Source: an uncultured Desulfovibrio sp. (lineage in GTDB: Bacteria; Desulfobacterota; Desulfovibrionia; Desulfovibrionales; Desulfovibrionaceae). From it: DNA of 64,000 nucleotides. The translations under genes and the position numbers were made by a program. Below, piece after piece: positions 17,349-26,080 of the stretch. Under the pieces are notes generated by a model, which ran no database searches, was not told the origin of the DNA, and was given only the letters and a program-made list of their open reading frames with translations. How positions within the stretch are numbered: the stretch's first letter is position 1; each line of letters starts with the position of its first letter. The stretch covers positions 1 through 64,000 of the forward strand of contig URBN01000003.1 of NCBI GenBank assembly GCA_900546145.1, read 5' to 3'.

Positions 17349-17972
17349 ATGTGGAGTCAGCCACATAACAGGAGGTGGGAGGCATTGAGGAAAGGATCCG
17401 TGTATAAAGCCATAGCGGGATTGATGGTGCCGGCTCTGCTGGTCACGATCATATGCGCCGCGCCTGCCCTGGCTTCGGAAGGCGGCAATGAAGCTCCGAG
17501 ATGGGGTGACTTCGCTTGGCGTGTTGTCAACCTGATTATCTTCGTCTGGCTCCTGTGGCACTTCACAGGCAAGCTGTGCGTCAACTTCTTCAACGGACGC
17601 AAGAAGAAGATTAAGGAAGGGATCGACAACCTGACCGACAGGCGCAAGGCTGCAGAAGCCCACCTGTCCGAGATCGAAGCCCACATCGCGAATCTTGACG
17701 CTGAGCGTACTGCTATTCTCGAGGAGAGCAAGCAGCAGGCCGAGGCACTCAAGCAGGAGATAATTGCCAAGGCTCATGAACAGGCCAAGCAGATTGTTGA
17801 AATGGCGAAGGTCGCCGCTGAAAGCGAAGGCCAGAACATGATTCAGCAGCTGCGTGAGACCATCGCGAATGAGCTCATCGAAGAAACGCGGACAAAACTT
17901 CTCAGCTCTCTCAACAAGAGCGAGCAGAAGAAGCTTATCAATAACTCCTTAAAGAAGGTGGTACTGCAATGA
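17349..17972 (+). CDS. atpF: F-type ATP synthase b subunit
   Basis: Second stalk subunit, 207 residues from the ATG at 17349. It has a signal-peptide-like N-terminus (hydrophobic core about 24-38 ending ALA-SEGG), then the usual membrane segment at about 50-68 (VVNLIIFVWLLWHF), then a long charged coiled coil. Two starts compete: ATG at 17349 with AGGAG eight bases ahead, and in-frame TTG at 17385 with AGGAGG nine bases ahead. It overlaps atpH as ATGA. No a or c subunit gene lies in this operon, so the membrane ring must be encoded elsewhere. Confidence 0.88.
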   Translation: MWSQPHNRRWEALRKGSVYKAIAGLMVPALLVTIICAAPALASEGGNEAPRWGDFAWRVVNLIIFVWLLWHFTGKLCVNFFNGRKKKIKEGIDNLTDRRKAAEAHLSEIEAHIANLDAERTAILEESKQQAEALKQEIIAKAHEQAKQIVEMAKVAAESEGQNMIQQLRETIANELIEETRTKLLSSLNKSEQKKLINNSLKKVVLQ

Positions 17973-18520
17973 CAGACAACCGTATTGCCCGTCGCTATGC
18001 CAGCGCTGCCTTTAAGTTGGGAGAAGCCGAAGGCGGAGACACCATCAGCAAGCGCGGACAGACTCTCGTAGCTCTGGAAGGCCTGCTGGATGAAAGCCCT
18101 GCCTTGGACAGAGTCTTCAAAAGCCCGATCATCACGGTGGCCGAGAAGAAAAAGGTCGTCAAAGACCTTCTCGACAAAATCGGCTCGGATCAAGTCACGC
18201 GGAATTTCTGCTATCTGCTGGCTGACAAAGGCCGTCTCGCCTACTTCCGGGCCATTGTCCAGGCGTATGTCAAAAAGCTGGATGAAGTGAAAGGCATCAT
18301 CCGCGGCAAGCTCACCACTGCCATTTCTCTTACCCAGGCCGAGCAGAAGACCTATAAGGCCGAACTTGAGAAGAAAGCCGGCAGTCCGATCGAGCTTACT
18401 TTTGACGTCGACGATTCCATCCTCGGGGGCGTTGTCCTCAAGGTTGGCGATCGTGTGCTGGATGCGAGCCTGCGCGCGCAATTGGAGAACCTCAGGGAGA
18501 CTTTCAAGAGGGGTAAATAG
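17969..18520 (+). CDS. atpH: F1 ATP synthase delta subunit
   Basis: Links the b stalk to the top of F1. It has 183 residues, the usual length, with the N-terminal NRIARRYASAAF pattern and the C-terminal SPIELTFDVDDSILGGVVLKVGDRVLD block that defines the family. Its start overlaps the atpF stop as ATGA, and atpA begins three bases after its stop codon. Confidence 0.93.
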   Translation: MTDNRIARRYASAAFKLGEAEGGDTISKRGQTLVALEGLLDESPALDRVFKSPIITVAEKKKVVKDLLDKIGSDQVTRNFCYLLADKGRLAYFRAIVQAYVKKLDEVKGIIRGKLTTAISLTQAEQKTYKAELEKKAGSPIELTFDVDDSILGGVVLKVGDRVLDASLRAQLENLRETFKRGK

Positions 18521-18523
18521 CAC

Positions 18524-20032
18524 ATGCAGATTAAAGCAGACGAAATCAGCAAAATCATTGAGGAAGAGATTCAGAACTACGATCAGCGCGTAGAGATGAG
18601 CGAGACCGGCACCGTCCTCTACATTGGTGACGGTATCGCCCGTGTTTACGGCGTCCAGAACGCCATGGCCATGGAACTCCTCGAATTCCCTGGCGGCGTC
18701 ATGGGCATGGTTCTGAACCTGGAAGAAGACAACGTCGGTGTTGCCCTTCTTGGCCCTGACACGGGCATCAAGGAAGGCGATACCGTCAAACGTACCGGCA
18801 AGATTTTCTCCGTGCCGGTTGGCGACAAGGTGACGGGCCGCGTTCTTAACCCGCTCGGCCAGCCCATCGACGGTCTCGGACCTGTCGAGGCTACCGAAGT
18901 CCGTCCCGTGGAAATCAAGGCCCCCGGCATCATCGCCCGTAAGAGCGTGTGCGAACCCATGCCCACAGGCCTGAAAGCCATCGACGCCATGACTCCTATC
19001 GGACGCGGCCAGCGTGAGCTCATCATCGGCGACCGTCAGACCGGTAAGACCGCTGTGTGCATCGACTCCATTCTTGCTCAGAAGGAAACGGGCATCCACT
19101 GCTTCTACGTCGCCATCGGCCAGAAGAAAGCCACCGTTGCTCTCGTTGCCGATACGCTGCGCAAGTACGGCGCCATGGAGTACACCACCATCATCTCCGC
19201 TACGGCATCCGAACCTGCTCCTCTGCAGTACATTGCCGCTTACTCCGGCTGCACGATGGCTGAGTACTACCGTGACAAGGGCGAGCACGCCCTCATCATT
19301 TACGATGACCTTTCCAAGCAGGCTGTGGCCTACAGGCAGATGTCCCTGCTGCTCCGCCGTCCTCCCGGACGTGAAGCTTTCCCCGGCGACGTCTTCTACC
19401 TGCATTCCCGTCTGCTCGAACGCGCTGCCAAGATGAGCGATGAGCTCGGCGGCGGTTCCCTGACGGCTCTGCCCATCATCGAAACCCAGGCCGGCGACGT
19501 GTCCGCCTACATCCCGACGAACGTTATTTCCATTACGGACGGTCAGGTGTACCTCGAACCCAACCTGTTCAACGCTGGTGTGCGTCCCGCCATCAACGTC
19601 GGCCTCTCGGTCTCCCGAGTCGGCGGTGCCGCTCAGATCAAGGCCATGAAGCAGGTTGCCGGTACGATGCGTCTTGACCTCGCCCAGTATCGTGAACTGG
19701 CTGCCTTCGCGCAGTTCGGTTCCGACCTCGACAAGGCCACCAAGGCCAAACTCGAACGCGGCGCCCGTCTCGTCGAACTCCTCAAGCAGCCTCAGTATCG
19801 TCCTATGCCTGCCCAGGAACAGGTCGCTTCCATTTACGCTGCCACCAACGGCTATCTTGACGATGTGCCGGTTGAAAAGGTGCGTGATTTCGAAGACGCC
19901 TTCCTCAGCTTCATGAGGGATACCAAGAAGGATATTCTGGATACCATCCGTGACAAAAAGGTCCTCTCTGATGAGCTCAAGGCCTCTATGAACAGCGCCA
20001 TTGAGCAATTCAAGCAGGGCTACAAAGCCTAA
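18524..20032 (+). CDS. atpA: F1 ATP synthase alpha subunit
   Basis: Non-catalytic nucleotide-binding subunit of F1, 502 residues. The P-loop GDRQTGKTA is near residue 169, the start MQIKADEISKIIEEEIQNY and the visible arginine-finger region (ISVSRVGG-type, here LSVSRVGGAAQ) are family-typical. Codon use is strongly biased toward C-ending codons, as in dsrAB, which suits high expression. Eleven bases separate it from atpG, with CCGGAGG as ribosome site there. Confidence 0.97.
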   Translation: MQIKADEISKIIEEEIQNYDQRVEMSETGTVLYIGDGIARVYGVQNAMAMELLEFPGGVMGMVLNLEEDNVGVALLGPDTGIKEGDTVKRTGKIFSVPVGDKVTGRVLNPLGQPIDGLGPVEATEVRPVEIKAPGIIARKSVCEPMPTGLKAIDAMTPIGRGQRELIIGDRQTGKTAVCIDSILAQKETGIHCFYVAIGQKKATVALVADTLRKYGAMEYTTIISATASEPAPLQYIAAYSGCTMAEYYRDKGEHALIIYDDLSKQAVAYRQMSLLLRRPPGREAFPGDVFYLHSRLLERAAKMSDELGGGSLTALPIIETQAGDVSAYIPTNVISITDGQVYLEPNLFNAGVRPAINVGLSVSRVGGAAQIKAMKQVAGTMRLDLAQYRELAAFAQFGSDLDKATKAKLERGARLVELLKQPQYRPMPAQEQVASIYAATNGYLDDVPVEKVRDFEDAFLSFMRDTKKDILDTIRDKKVLSDELKASMNSAIEQFKQGYKA

Positions 20033-20043
20033 CCGGAGGTACC

Positions 20044-20937
20044 ATGCCTTCACTGAAAGATGTTAAGCTGAAGATCGCAGGCGTCGGCAAGACGAAGCAG
20101 ATCACCAAGGCCATGAATATGGTCGCATCTGCCAAGCTGCGCGGCGCTCAGGCGAGAATCGAAAGATTCCGTCCTTATGCGGAAAAATACCAGGATGTGC
20201 TGACCGAACTGGCCAGCAAGGTTGAAGGATCTTCTCATCCTCTCCTCATGGAGCATCCTGAGAAAAAGAACTGCGCCATCATCGTCGTGACCTCCGACCG
20301 TGGCCTGTGTGGCGGTTTCAACGCCGCCATCATCGACAAGACCGCCAAGCTTGCAGCTTCCAAAATCAAGGAAGGCTTCAAGGTTCGCGTGGCCTGCGTC
20401 GGCCGCAAGGGTCGCGATGCATTCCGCCGCAATCCCAACGTGGAGATGATGTCTTCCTACGTCGACTGCATGGGCAGCCTGGATTTCTCCCTGGCCAGCA
20501 CCGTTGCGCAGGAGCTTATTCATCAGTACACCGAGGGTGACGTAGACGAGGTGTTCCTCATCTACGGCGAGTTCATCTCGATGGCGTCTCAGCCTCCCCG
20601 CCTCATCCAGCTTCTTCCTTTCGTCAAGCCCGAGGCTGACGAAGGAGCAGCTGAAGAACCCAAGCAAGGCCCCAACTGCGAATACCTTTATGAACCCAGT
20701 GAAGAGTCCCTCCTCGGAGTTATTCTTCCCCAGTACATCAAGGTGCAGATTTTCAGGGGCATGCTCGATACCTCTGCCAGTGAGAATGCAGCTCGTATGA
20801 CTGCCATGGACAATGCCACACGTAACTGCAATGACCTGATAAGGTCGCTTACCTTGCTGTACAATAAGACAAGGCAGGCTTCCATCACCAGTGAGCTCAT
20901 CGACATCGTCGGTGGTGCGGAAGCACTGAACGGGTAA
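20044..20937 (+). CDS. atpG: F1 ATP synthase gamma subunit
   Basis: Central rotating shaft of F1, 297 residues. N- and C-terminal helices are well conserved (KITKAMNMVA-type at 20-30 and the final ITSELIDIVGGAEAL). TSDRGLCGGFN near 80-90 is the family signature. An acidic insert near 195-210 (EADEGAAEEPKQG) is a variable loop. It sits between atpA and atpD with short gaps. Confidence 0.95.
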   Translation: MPSLKDVKLKIAGVGKTKQITKAMNMVASAKLRGAQARIERFRPYAEKYQDVLTELASKVEGSSHPLLMEHPEKKNCAIIVVTSDRGLCGGFNAAIIDKTAKLAASKIKEGFKVRVACVGRKGRDAFRRNPNVEMMSSYVDCMGSLDFSLASTVAQELIHQYTEGDVDEVFLIYGEFISMASQPPRLIQLLPFVKPEADEGAAEEPKQGPNCEYLYEPSEESLLGVILPQYIKVQIFRGMLDTSASENAARMTAMDNATRNCNDLIRSLTLLYNKTRQASITSELIDIVGGAEALNG

Positions 20938-20946
20938 GGAGCCAAC

Positions 20947-22365
20947 ATGGAAGAAAAAAACATCGGTAAAATCGTACAGGTCATCGGTGCCGTTGTTGAC
21001 GTGGAGTTCGAAAGCGGAAAGCTTCCGGCTCTGCTCTCGGCACTGGAGATCAAAAACCCAAACAACGAGAATGCCCCGGACCTCGTCTGTGAAGTTGCCC
21101 AGCACCTGGGCGACAACATTGTCCGCACCATCGCCATGGATGCTACGGAAGGCCTCGTCCGCGGTATGGAAGTTGTTGACACCGGCCATCCTATCATGGT
21201 GCCTGTGGGCAAGCCTTCCGTCAGCCGTATCATGAACGTCCTCGGCCGTCCTGTGGATAACCTTGGACCCATCAACGCTGAGAAGTACTACCCCATCCAC
21301 CGTCCTGCTCCCAAATTCACTGAGCAGAACACCAAGGTTGAGCTCCTCGAAACCGGCATCAAGGTTGTGGACCTTCTGGTTCCCTTCCCCAAAGGCGGCA
21401 AGATGGGCCTCTTCGGCGGCGCCGGCGTTGGCAAGACCGTTATTCTCATGGAGATGATCAACAACATCGCCAAGGCCCACGGTGGCAACTCCGTGTTCGC
21501 CGGTGTTGGTGAACGTACCCGTGAGGGCAACGACATGTACAACGAGCTCAAAGGAGCCGGCGTTCTGGAGCGTTCCACCCTGGTCTATGGCCAGATGAAC
21601 GAGCCTCCGGGAGCCCGTGCCCGTGTTGCTCTGACCGCCCTCGCCTGCGCTGAGTACTTCCGTGATGAAGAGAACCAGGACGTGCTGCTCTTCATCGATA
21701 ACATCTTCCGCTTCACGCAGGCCGGTTCCGAAGTGTCCGCTCTGCTCGGCCGTATGCCGTCCGCCGTTGGTTACCAGCCCACCCTGGGTACTGACCTTGG
21801 CGCTCTGCAGGAACGTATTACCTCCACGGACAAGGGTTCCATTACGTCCGTGCAGGCCGTTTACGTCCCCGCTGACGACCTTACCGACCCTGCCCCGGCC
21901 ACGACCTTCTCTCACCTTGACGGTACCCTCGTTCTGTCCCGTCAGATCGCCGAACTCGGCATCTACCCCGCAGTTGACCCGCTCGACTCCACGTCCCGCA
22001 TTCTTGCTCCTGACGTTGTCGGCGAAGAACACTACCAGGTTGCCCGCCGTGTCCAGCAGGTGCTCCAGAAGTACAAGGAACTCCAGGACATCATCGCCAT
22101 TCTGGGTATGGATGAACTCTCCGACGAAGACAAGCTTACCGTTGCTCGTGCTCGTCGTATCCAGCGCTTCCTTTCCCAGCCCTTCCACGTGGCAGAAGTC
22201 TTCACCGGTACGCCCGGCGCTTACTGCAAAGTCGAAGATACCATCAAGGGCTTCAAGGCCATCCTCGACGGCGAGTGCGACGACATGGCTGAAAGTGACT
22301 TCTACATGGTCGGTGATATCAACGAAGCCAGAGCCAAGTGTGAAAAGCGCCTGGCCAGTGAATAA
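20947..22365 (+). CDS. atpD: F1 ATP synthase beta subunit
   Basis: Catalytic subunit, 472 residues. The P-loop GGAGVGKTV, GERTREGND, and the ALTALACAEYFRDE and LLFIDNIFRF segments match catalytic beta chains, including the catalytic Glu in GERTREG. Start ATG follows AAGGAG. It is followed after 34 bases by atpC. Confidence 0.97.
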   Translation: MEEKNIGKIVQVIGAVVDVEFESGKLPALLSALEIKNPNNENAPDLVCEVAQHLGDNIVRTIAMDATEGLVRGMEVVDTGHPIMVPVGKPSVSRIMNVLGRPVDNLGPINAEKYYPIHRPAPKFTEQNTKVELLETGIKVVDLLVPFPKGGKMGLFGGAGVGKTVILMEMINNIAKAHGGNSVFAGVGERTREGNDMYNELKGAGVLERSTLVYGQMNEPPGARARVALTALACAEYFRDEENQDVLLFIDNIFRFTQAGSEVSALLGRMPSAVGYQPTLGTDLGALQERITSTDKGSITSVQAVYVPADDLTDPAPATTFSHLDGTLVLSRQIAELGIYPAVDPLDSTSRILAPDVVGEEHYQVARRVQQVLQKYKELQDIIAILGMDELSDEDKLTVARARRIQRFLSQPFHVAEVFTGTPGAYCKVEDTIKGFKAILDGECDDMAESDFYMVGDINEARAKCEKRLASE

Positions 22366-22399
22366 TTGCTGGTAATTCCGAGCACAGAAGGATTCAGAA

Positions 22400-22807
22400 A
22401 TGAGCGAACTCCAACTTGAAATAGTCACTCCGGAAAAGAAGATAGTATCCACGCCTGTTGTCGTGTGTTCCTGCCCCGGAGTCGCCGGCGAGTTTGGCGT
22501 TCTCAAGGATCACATCTCGCTTCTGTCTGCCCTGAAAATTGGTGCTTTACACTACAGAACTAAGGAATCCAACGAAGAGCACTACGTGTTCGTTTCCGGT
22601 GGATTTGCTGATGTGAACAACAACGTGCTTACCGTACTGGCTGAGTCCGCCGAAAACGCGAAGGACATCGATGCTGCCCGCGCCGAAGCCGCCAAGAAGC
22701 GTGCTGAAGCCCGCCTCGCTTCCCGCGATGAAAACATCGACCGCGCCCGCGCCCAGGCCGCCCTCAACCGTGCGCTTGTACGTCTGTCCTTGGCTAACGC
22801 TCGTTAG
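22400..22807 (+). CDS. atpC: F1 ATP synthase epsilon subunit
   Basis: Stalk and regulatory subunit of 135 residues. The N-terminal beta sandwich has LEIVTPEKK and the PGVAGEFGVLKDH segment typical of the family, and the C-terminus is a two-helix hairpin rich in Ala and Arg. It ends the operon, followed by a strong terminator. Confidence 0.93.
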   Translation: MSELQLEIVTPEKKIVSTPVVVCSCPGVAGEFGVLKDHISLLSALKIGALHYRTKESNEEHYVFVSGGFADVNNNVLTVLAESAENAKDIDAARAEAAKKRAEARLASRDENIDRARAQAALNRALVRLSLANAR

Positions 22808-22828
22808 CGATTGAACTAGGACCACTTC

Positions 22829-22867
22829 AGGGGTGGACGGGATTTTCCCGCCCACCCCTTTTTATTT
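22829..22867 (+). terminator. Terminator of the ATP synthase operon
   Basis: A 13-position stem (AGGGGTGG-A-CGGG at 22829-22841 against CCCG-C-CCACCCCT at 22847-22859) with a five-base ATTTT loop and a T-rich tail. Confidence 0.92.
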
Positions 22868-22970
22868 TCCGCCGCATACGGGAAGCGGACGCCCTTCAAG
22901 GTGACTTTCCTCCCGAAAAATATTATTCAGCGCCTCTGTATCACGAACATATATGTCAGACGGGACGCAC

Positions 22971-24776
22971 ATGCCTAATCTCAGCAACATTCGGAATTTC
23001 TGCATCATCGCGCATATTGACCACGGAAAATCGACTCTGGCTGACCGCATACTGGACATCACCAAGATGGTCAGCCCCCGTGAAGCCAAGGATCAGTACC
23101 TTGACCGCATGGATATCGAACGGGAACGCGGCATTACCATCAAGTCGCAGACCGTGCGCATTCCCTACAAGGCGCACAACGGCCAGGAGTACGAATTCAA
23201 TCTTCTGGATACGCCAGGGCACGTCGACTTCAACTACGAGGTTTCCCGATCTCTCGCGGCATGCGAAGGCGCCCTGCTCGTTGTCGACGCCACTCAGGGC
23301 GTTGAAGCCCAGACCCTTGGCAATGTTTACCTCGCTCTCGATCAGAACGTCGAGATCATACCGGTTCTCAACAAAATCGATCTTCCCTCTGCCCATCCTG
23401 AAGAAGTGAAAAAAGAAATTGAGGACATCATCGGAATTGACTGCACGGATGCCCTCGAGTGCTCTGCCAAAACCGGGCAGGGCGTGCCGGAAATACTCGA
23501 AGCCATCGTTGACCGTCTGCCTGCGCCCAAGGGCGATCCAAAAGCCCCCCTTCAGGCTCTCATTTTCGACTCCTGGTACGACAGTTATCAGGGTGTTGTC
23601 GTGCTTTTCCGTATCATGTCGGGCACCATCCGCCTGAACGATCACATCCGCTTTATGAGCACAGGCAAGGAGTTCGAGGTGCTGAGGCTCGGTGTCTTTT
23701 CACCCGAAGCCAAGGATATCCCGGAACTGCACGCCGGAGAGGTGGGCTTCCTGTGCGGCTCCATCAAGGAACTCGGCGATGCCCGCGTGGGTGACACCAT
23801 CACCAATCCCGAGCGCCCTGCTGCGTCTGCCGTACCTGGGTTCAAGAAAGTGCAGCCCATGGTTTTCTGTGGTTTCTATCCCACGGAATCCGACAAATAC
23901 GAAAATCTCAAGATCGCTCTTGAAAAACTGCAGCTCAACGATGCGTCCTTCCAGTTCGAACCCGAAACCTCAACAGCACTTGGCTTCGGCTTCCGCTGTG
24001 GCTTCCTCGGACTCCTGCATATGGAGATCATCCAGGAACGCCTTGAGCGAGAATTCGACTGTGATCTCATCGCCACGGCTCCTTCCGTCATCTACAAGTG
24101 CAAAACAACAGCCGGCGAGACCATAGAGATCCATAACCCCGCGAACCTGCCCGACGGCAGCATGATAGCCGCTCTCTACGAACCCTACGTGAACATGGAC
24201 ATCCACGTTCCCAACGAATACGTTGGCAACGTCATGAAGCTCTGCGAGGAAAAGCGTGGTACACAGAAGAATCTGCAGTATGCGGCTTCCAACCGTGTCA
24301 TCATCACATATGAGCTGCCCTTCGCAGAAATTGTCTATGATTTCTTTGACCGGCTGAAATCCATGACACGCGGTTACGCTTCCATGGACTACCATCCGAG
24401 CGAATACAAAGAATCCGATCTCGTCCGCCTCGACATCCTTATCAACGGCGATCCCGTCGATGCTCTGGCCGTTATCGTGCACAGGGAAAGCGCGTACCAG
24501 TACGGACGTGCACTGGCCCTGAAGCTGAAGCGCACCATTCCGCGCCAGCTCTTCGAAGTGGCCATCCAGGCAGCCATTGGCAACAAGGTAATCGCCCGAG
24601 AAACAGTGTCGCCCTATCGTAAAAACGTGACAGCCAAGTGCTACGGCGGCGACATCACGCGTAAGCGCAAACTTCTCGAAAAACAGAAGGAAGGAAAACG
24701 CCGCATGAAGAGCATGGGCAACGTTGAACTTCCCCAGGAAGCCTTCCTCGCTGCCCTCCAGGTCGGCAAGGAATAA
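22971..24776 (+). CDS. lepA: Elongation factor 4 (LepA GTPase)
   Basis: Ribosome-associated translational GTPase of 601 residues. G1 is AHIDHGKST near residue 14-22, followed by RERGITIK, DTPGHVDF and NKIDLP. The LepA-specific C-terminal end with RKRKLLEKQKEGKRRMKSMG is complete. The ATG at 22971 gives the standard length. An ATG six codons upstream (22953) is also open, and neither has a strong ribosome site. It is followed by a terminator and appears monocistronic. Confidence 0.95.
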   Translation: MPNLSNIRNFCIIAHIDHGKSTLADRILDITKMVSPREAKDQYLDRMDIERERGITIKSQTVRIPYKAHNGQEYEFNLLDTPGHVDFNYEVSRSLAACEGALLVVDATQGVEAQTLGNVYLALDQNVEIIPVLNKIDLPSAHPEEVKKEIEDIIGIDCTDALECSAKTGQGVPEILEAIVDRLPAPKGDPKAPLQALIFDSWYDSYQGVVVLFRIMSGTIRLNDHIRFMSTGKEFEVLRLGVFSPEAKDIPELHAGEVGFLCGSIKELGDARVGDTITNPERPAASAVPGFKKVQPMVFCGFYPTESDKYENLKIALEKLQLNDASFQFEPETSTALGFGFRCGFLGLLHMEIIQERLEREFDCDLIATAPSVIYKCKTTAGETIEIHNPANLPDGSMIAALYEPYVNMDIHVPNEYVGNVMKLCEEKRGTQKNLQYAASNRVIITYELPFAEIVYDFFDRLKSMTRGYASMDYHPSEYKESDLVRLDILINGDPVDALAVIVHRESAYQYGRALALKLKRTIPRQLFEVAIQAAIGNKVIARETVSPYRKNVTAKCYGGDITRKRKLLEKQKEGKRRMKSMGNVELPQEAFLAALQVGKE

Positions 24777-24787
24777 AGCAAATACAA

Positions 24788-24830
24788 AAAAGCCTCAGCA
24801 CCTCCAAAGGCGCTGGGGCTTTTTTGTTTT
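24788..24830 (+). terminator. Terminator of lepA
   Basis: Arms at 24790-24802 and 24809-24821 pair over 13 positions with one mismatch and one G-T pair, followed by six T. It lies 14 bases after the lepA stop. Confidence 0.88.
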
Positions 24831-24873
24831 CAAGCCTGACACAAACGCTACAAAGCTTCCGGCACTATACCCG

Positions 24874-24911
24874 GTCAGGGCAGCAGACTGCCGGCAGTCT
24901 GCTGCCCTGAC
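24874..24911. repeat. 38-base perfect loopless palindrome
   Basis: Two identical 19-base arms in inverted order (24874-24892 and 24893-24911) meet at CCGG with no mismatch. There is no T-tract on either side. It sits between the convergent lepA and GT2 genes, after the lepA terminator. It may stop leftward transcription in a Rho-like manner or be a protein site. Confidence 0.85.
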
Positions 24912-24973
24912 GCAGTCACTGAAAATTTTTCTTCAGCGTTTCAGAACCAGAGAAGTCCTCTGCGGCAGCCGGT

Positions 24974-25942
24974 CTACGAATGAAAAATTTTTGGCAGCGC
25001 GAAATAAACTTTTGCAGCCAAATCGAACACCGTGTTGGGAAAATAGCTGAGGATCCAGAGAGCCATAAATTTGCGTCCTGATTTGCGGTATGGGGCTATG
25101 ACCCGCCTCGCTTCGGCGCCGCGGCCTTCGCGCCAGAGGGCAACGCCTTCCTCGAAGGTGCTGCGCGTCTTAAGAAGCTCGACTATACCTGCGTGCTGCA
25201 CATCGAAGCCGGGGTACAGCTTCCGCTGCTTTTCGAGGATATAACGGGTTTCCCTGGCAAACTGGGCGAATTTCCGGAATGTGGTGCTGCTTCCGTGCAC
25301 GCGCCAGCGCGTGTAAGGGGCGTCTACGTAATCAAGTTCCCTGTCATGGGCTATACGGTAAAAAACGTCAGCTTCCTCGCAGACATTGAGGGTCTCATCA
25401 AACCATCCGCCGTTCCACTTCGAGGGATCCTCAGTGAGTGAGGCGAGGGCCTCGCGGGAAACCATGGCGGAGGACATGGAGATCCACTGTCTCCTGATGA
25501 GATCCTCGTACACCATGCCCCGGCCAGGCTTCGAGCTGGCAAAGACGCGCCTGAGTTCCCTCTTTCCATCAAAAACGATGGTGTCTGTCGTCACGAGTCC
25601 AAGCCTCGGATTGGCCTCAAAAAGCGCCACCTGACTCCCGAGCTTGGCCGGATCCCAGAGATCATCGCAGTCCAGAAACGCGATATACTTTCCCCTGGCA
25701 CGGGCTATGGCGAGATTCCGGCCCGCGCCCAGCGGAACGGTATGGTCACCCCTGAAATAACGAATCCGCTCACCAAAGCTGTTGGCGATGGCCGGGCTTT
25801 CGTCCGTAGAGCAGTTATCCCAGAAGACAATCTCGAAATCCGTGAAAGTCTGGGCCATGACACTCTGCAGGGCCTCACGCAGATGTTCCGAACTGTTGTA
25901 GCAGTTCATGATTACAGAAACCAAAGGAGCGTCATGTGACAT
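24974..25942 (-). CDS. Family 2 glycosyltransferase
   Basis: GT-A fold inverting glycosyltransferase of 322 residues. The N-terminus reads VSVIMNCYNSSEHLREAL, and the nucleotide-sugar/metal motif LDCDDLW lies near residue 95. A basic-hydrophobic C-terminus (WILSYFPNTVFDLAAKVYFALPKI) may touch the membrane. The start at 25942 has GGAGGTG just upstream. It follows the DegT-type aminotransferase gene in the same direction, which suggests work on an amino-sugar glycan such as O-antigen or flagellin glycan. Sugar donor is unknown. Confidence 0.85.
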   Translation of the reverse strand: MSHDAPLVSVIMNCYNSSEHLREALQSVMAQTFTDFEIVFWDNCSTDESPAIANSFGERIRYFRGDHTVPLGAGRNLAIARARGKYIAFLDCDDLWDPAKLGSQVALFEANPRLGLVTTDTIVFDGKRELRRVFASSKPGRGMVYEDLIRRQWISMSSAMVSREALASLTEDPSKWNGGWFDETLNVCEEADVFYRIAHDRELDYVDAPYTRWRVHGSSTTFRKFAQFARETRYILEKQRKLYPGFDVQHAGIVELLKTRSTFEEGVALWREGRGAEARRVIAPYRKSGRKFMALWILSYFPNTVFDLAAKVYFALPKIFHS

Positions 25943-26080
25943 ACACACCTCCAGAGAAAGTGGCCTCTGTCGGAGCAGAGGGAAGCAAAAGAAGGGACTG
26001 CGCCTGATACAAAAGCGCCGCATGAACACGTGACTGCGGGATCATGCGGCGCGCGGGAAAATCCTGCCGGGAATGCGGAC

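Noticed and set aside
17843..20053. Very long open frame (736 codons) antisense to atpH and atpA
   Set aside because: It is created by the codon bias of the genes on the plus strand, with no ribosome site or recognisable domain.
20050..22506. Open frame of 818 codons antisense to atpG, atpD and atpC
   Set aside because: Same reason: shadow of biased plus-strand codons. Composition is not protein-like.
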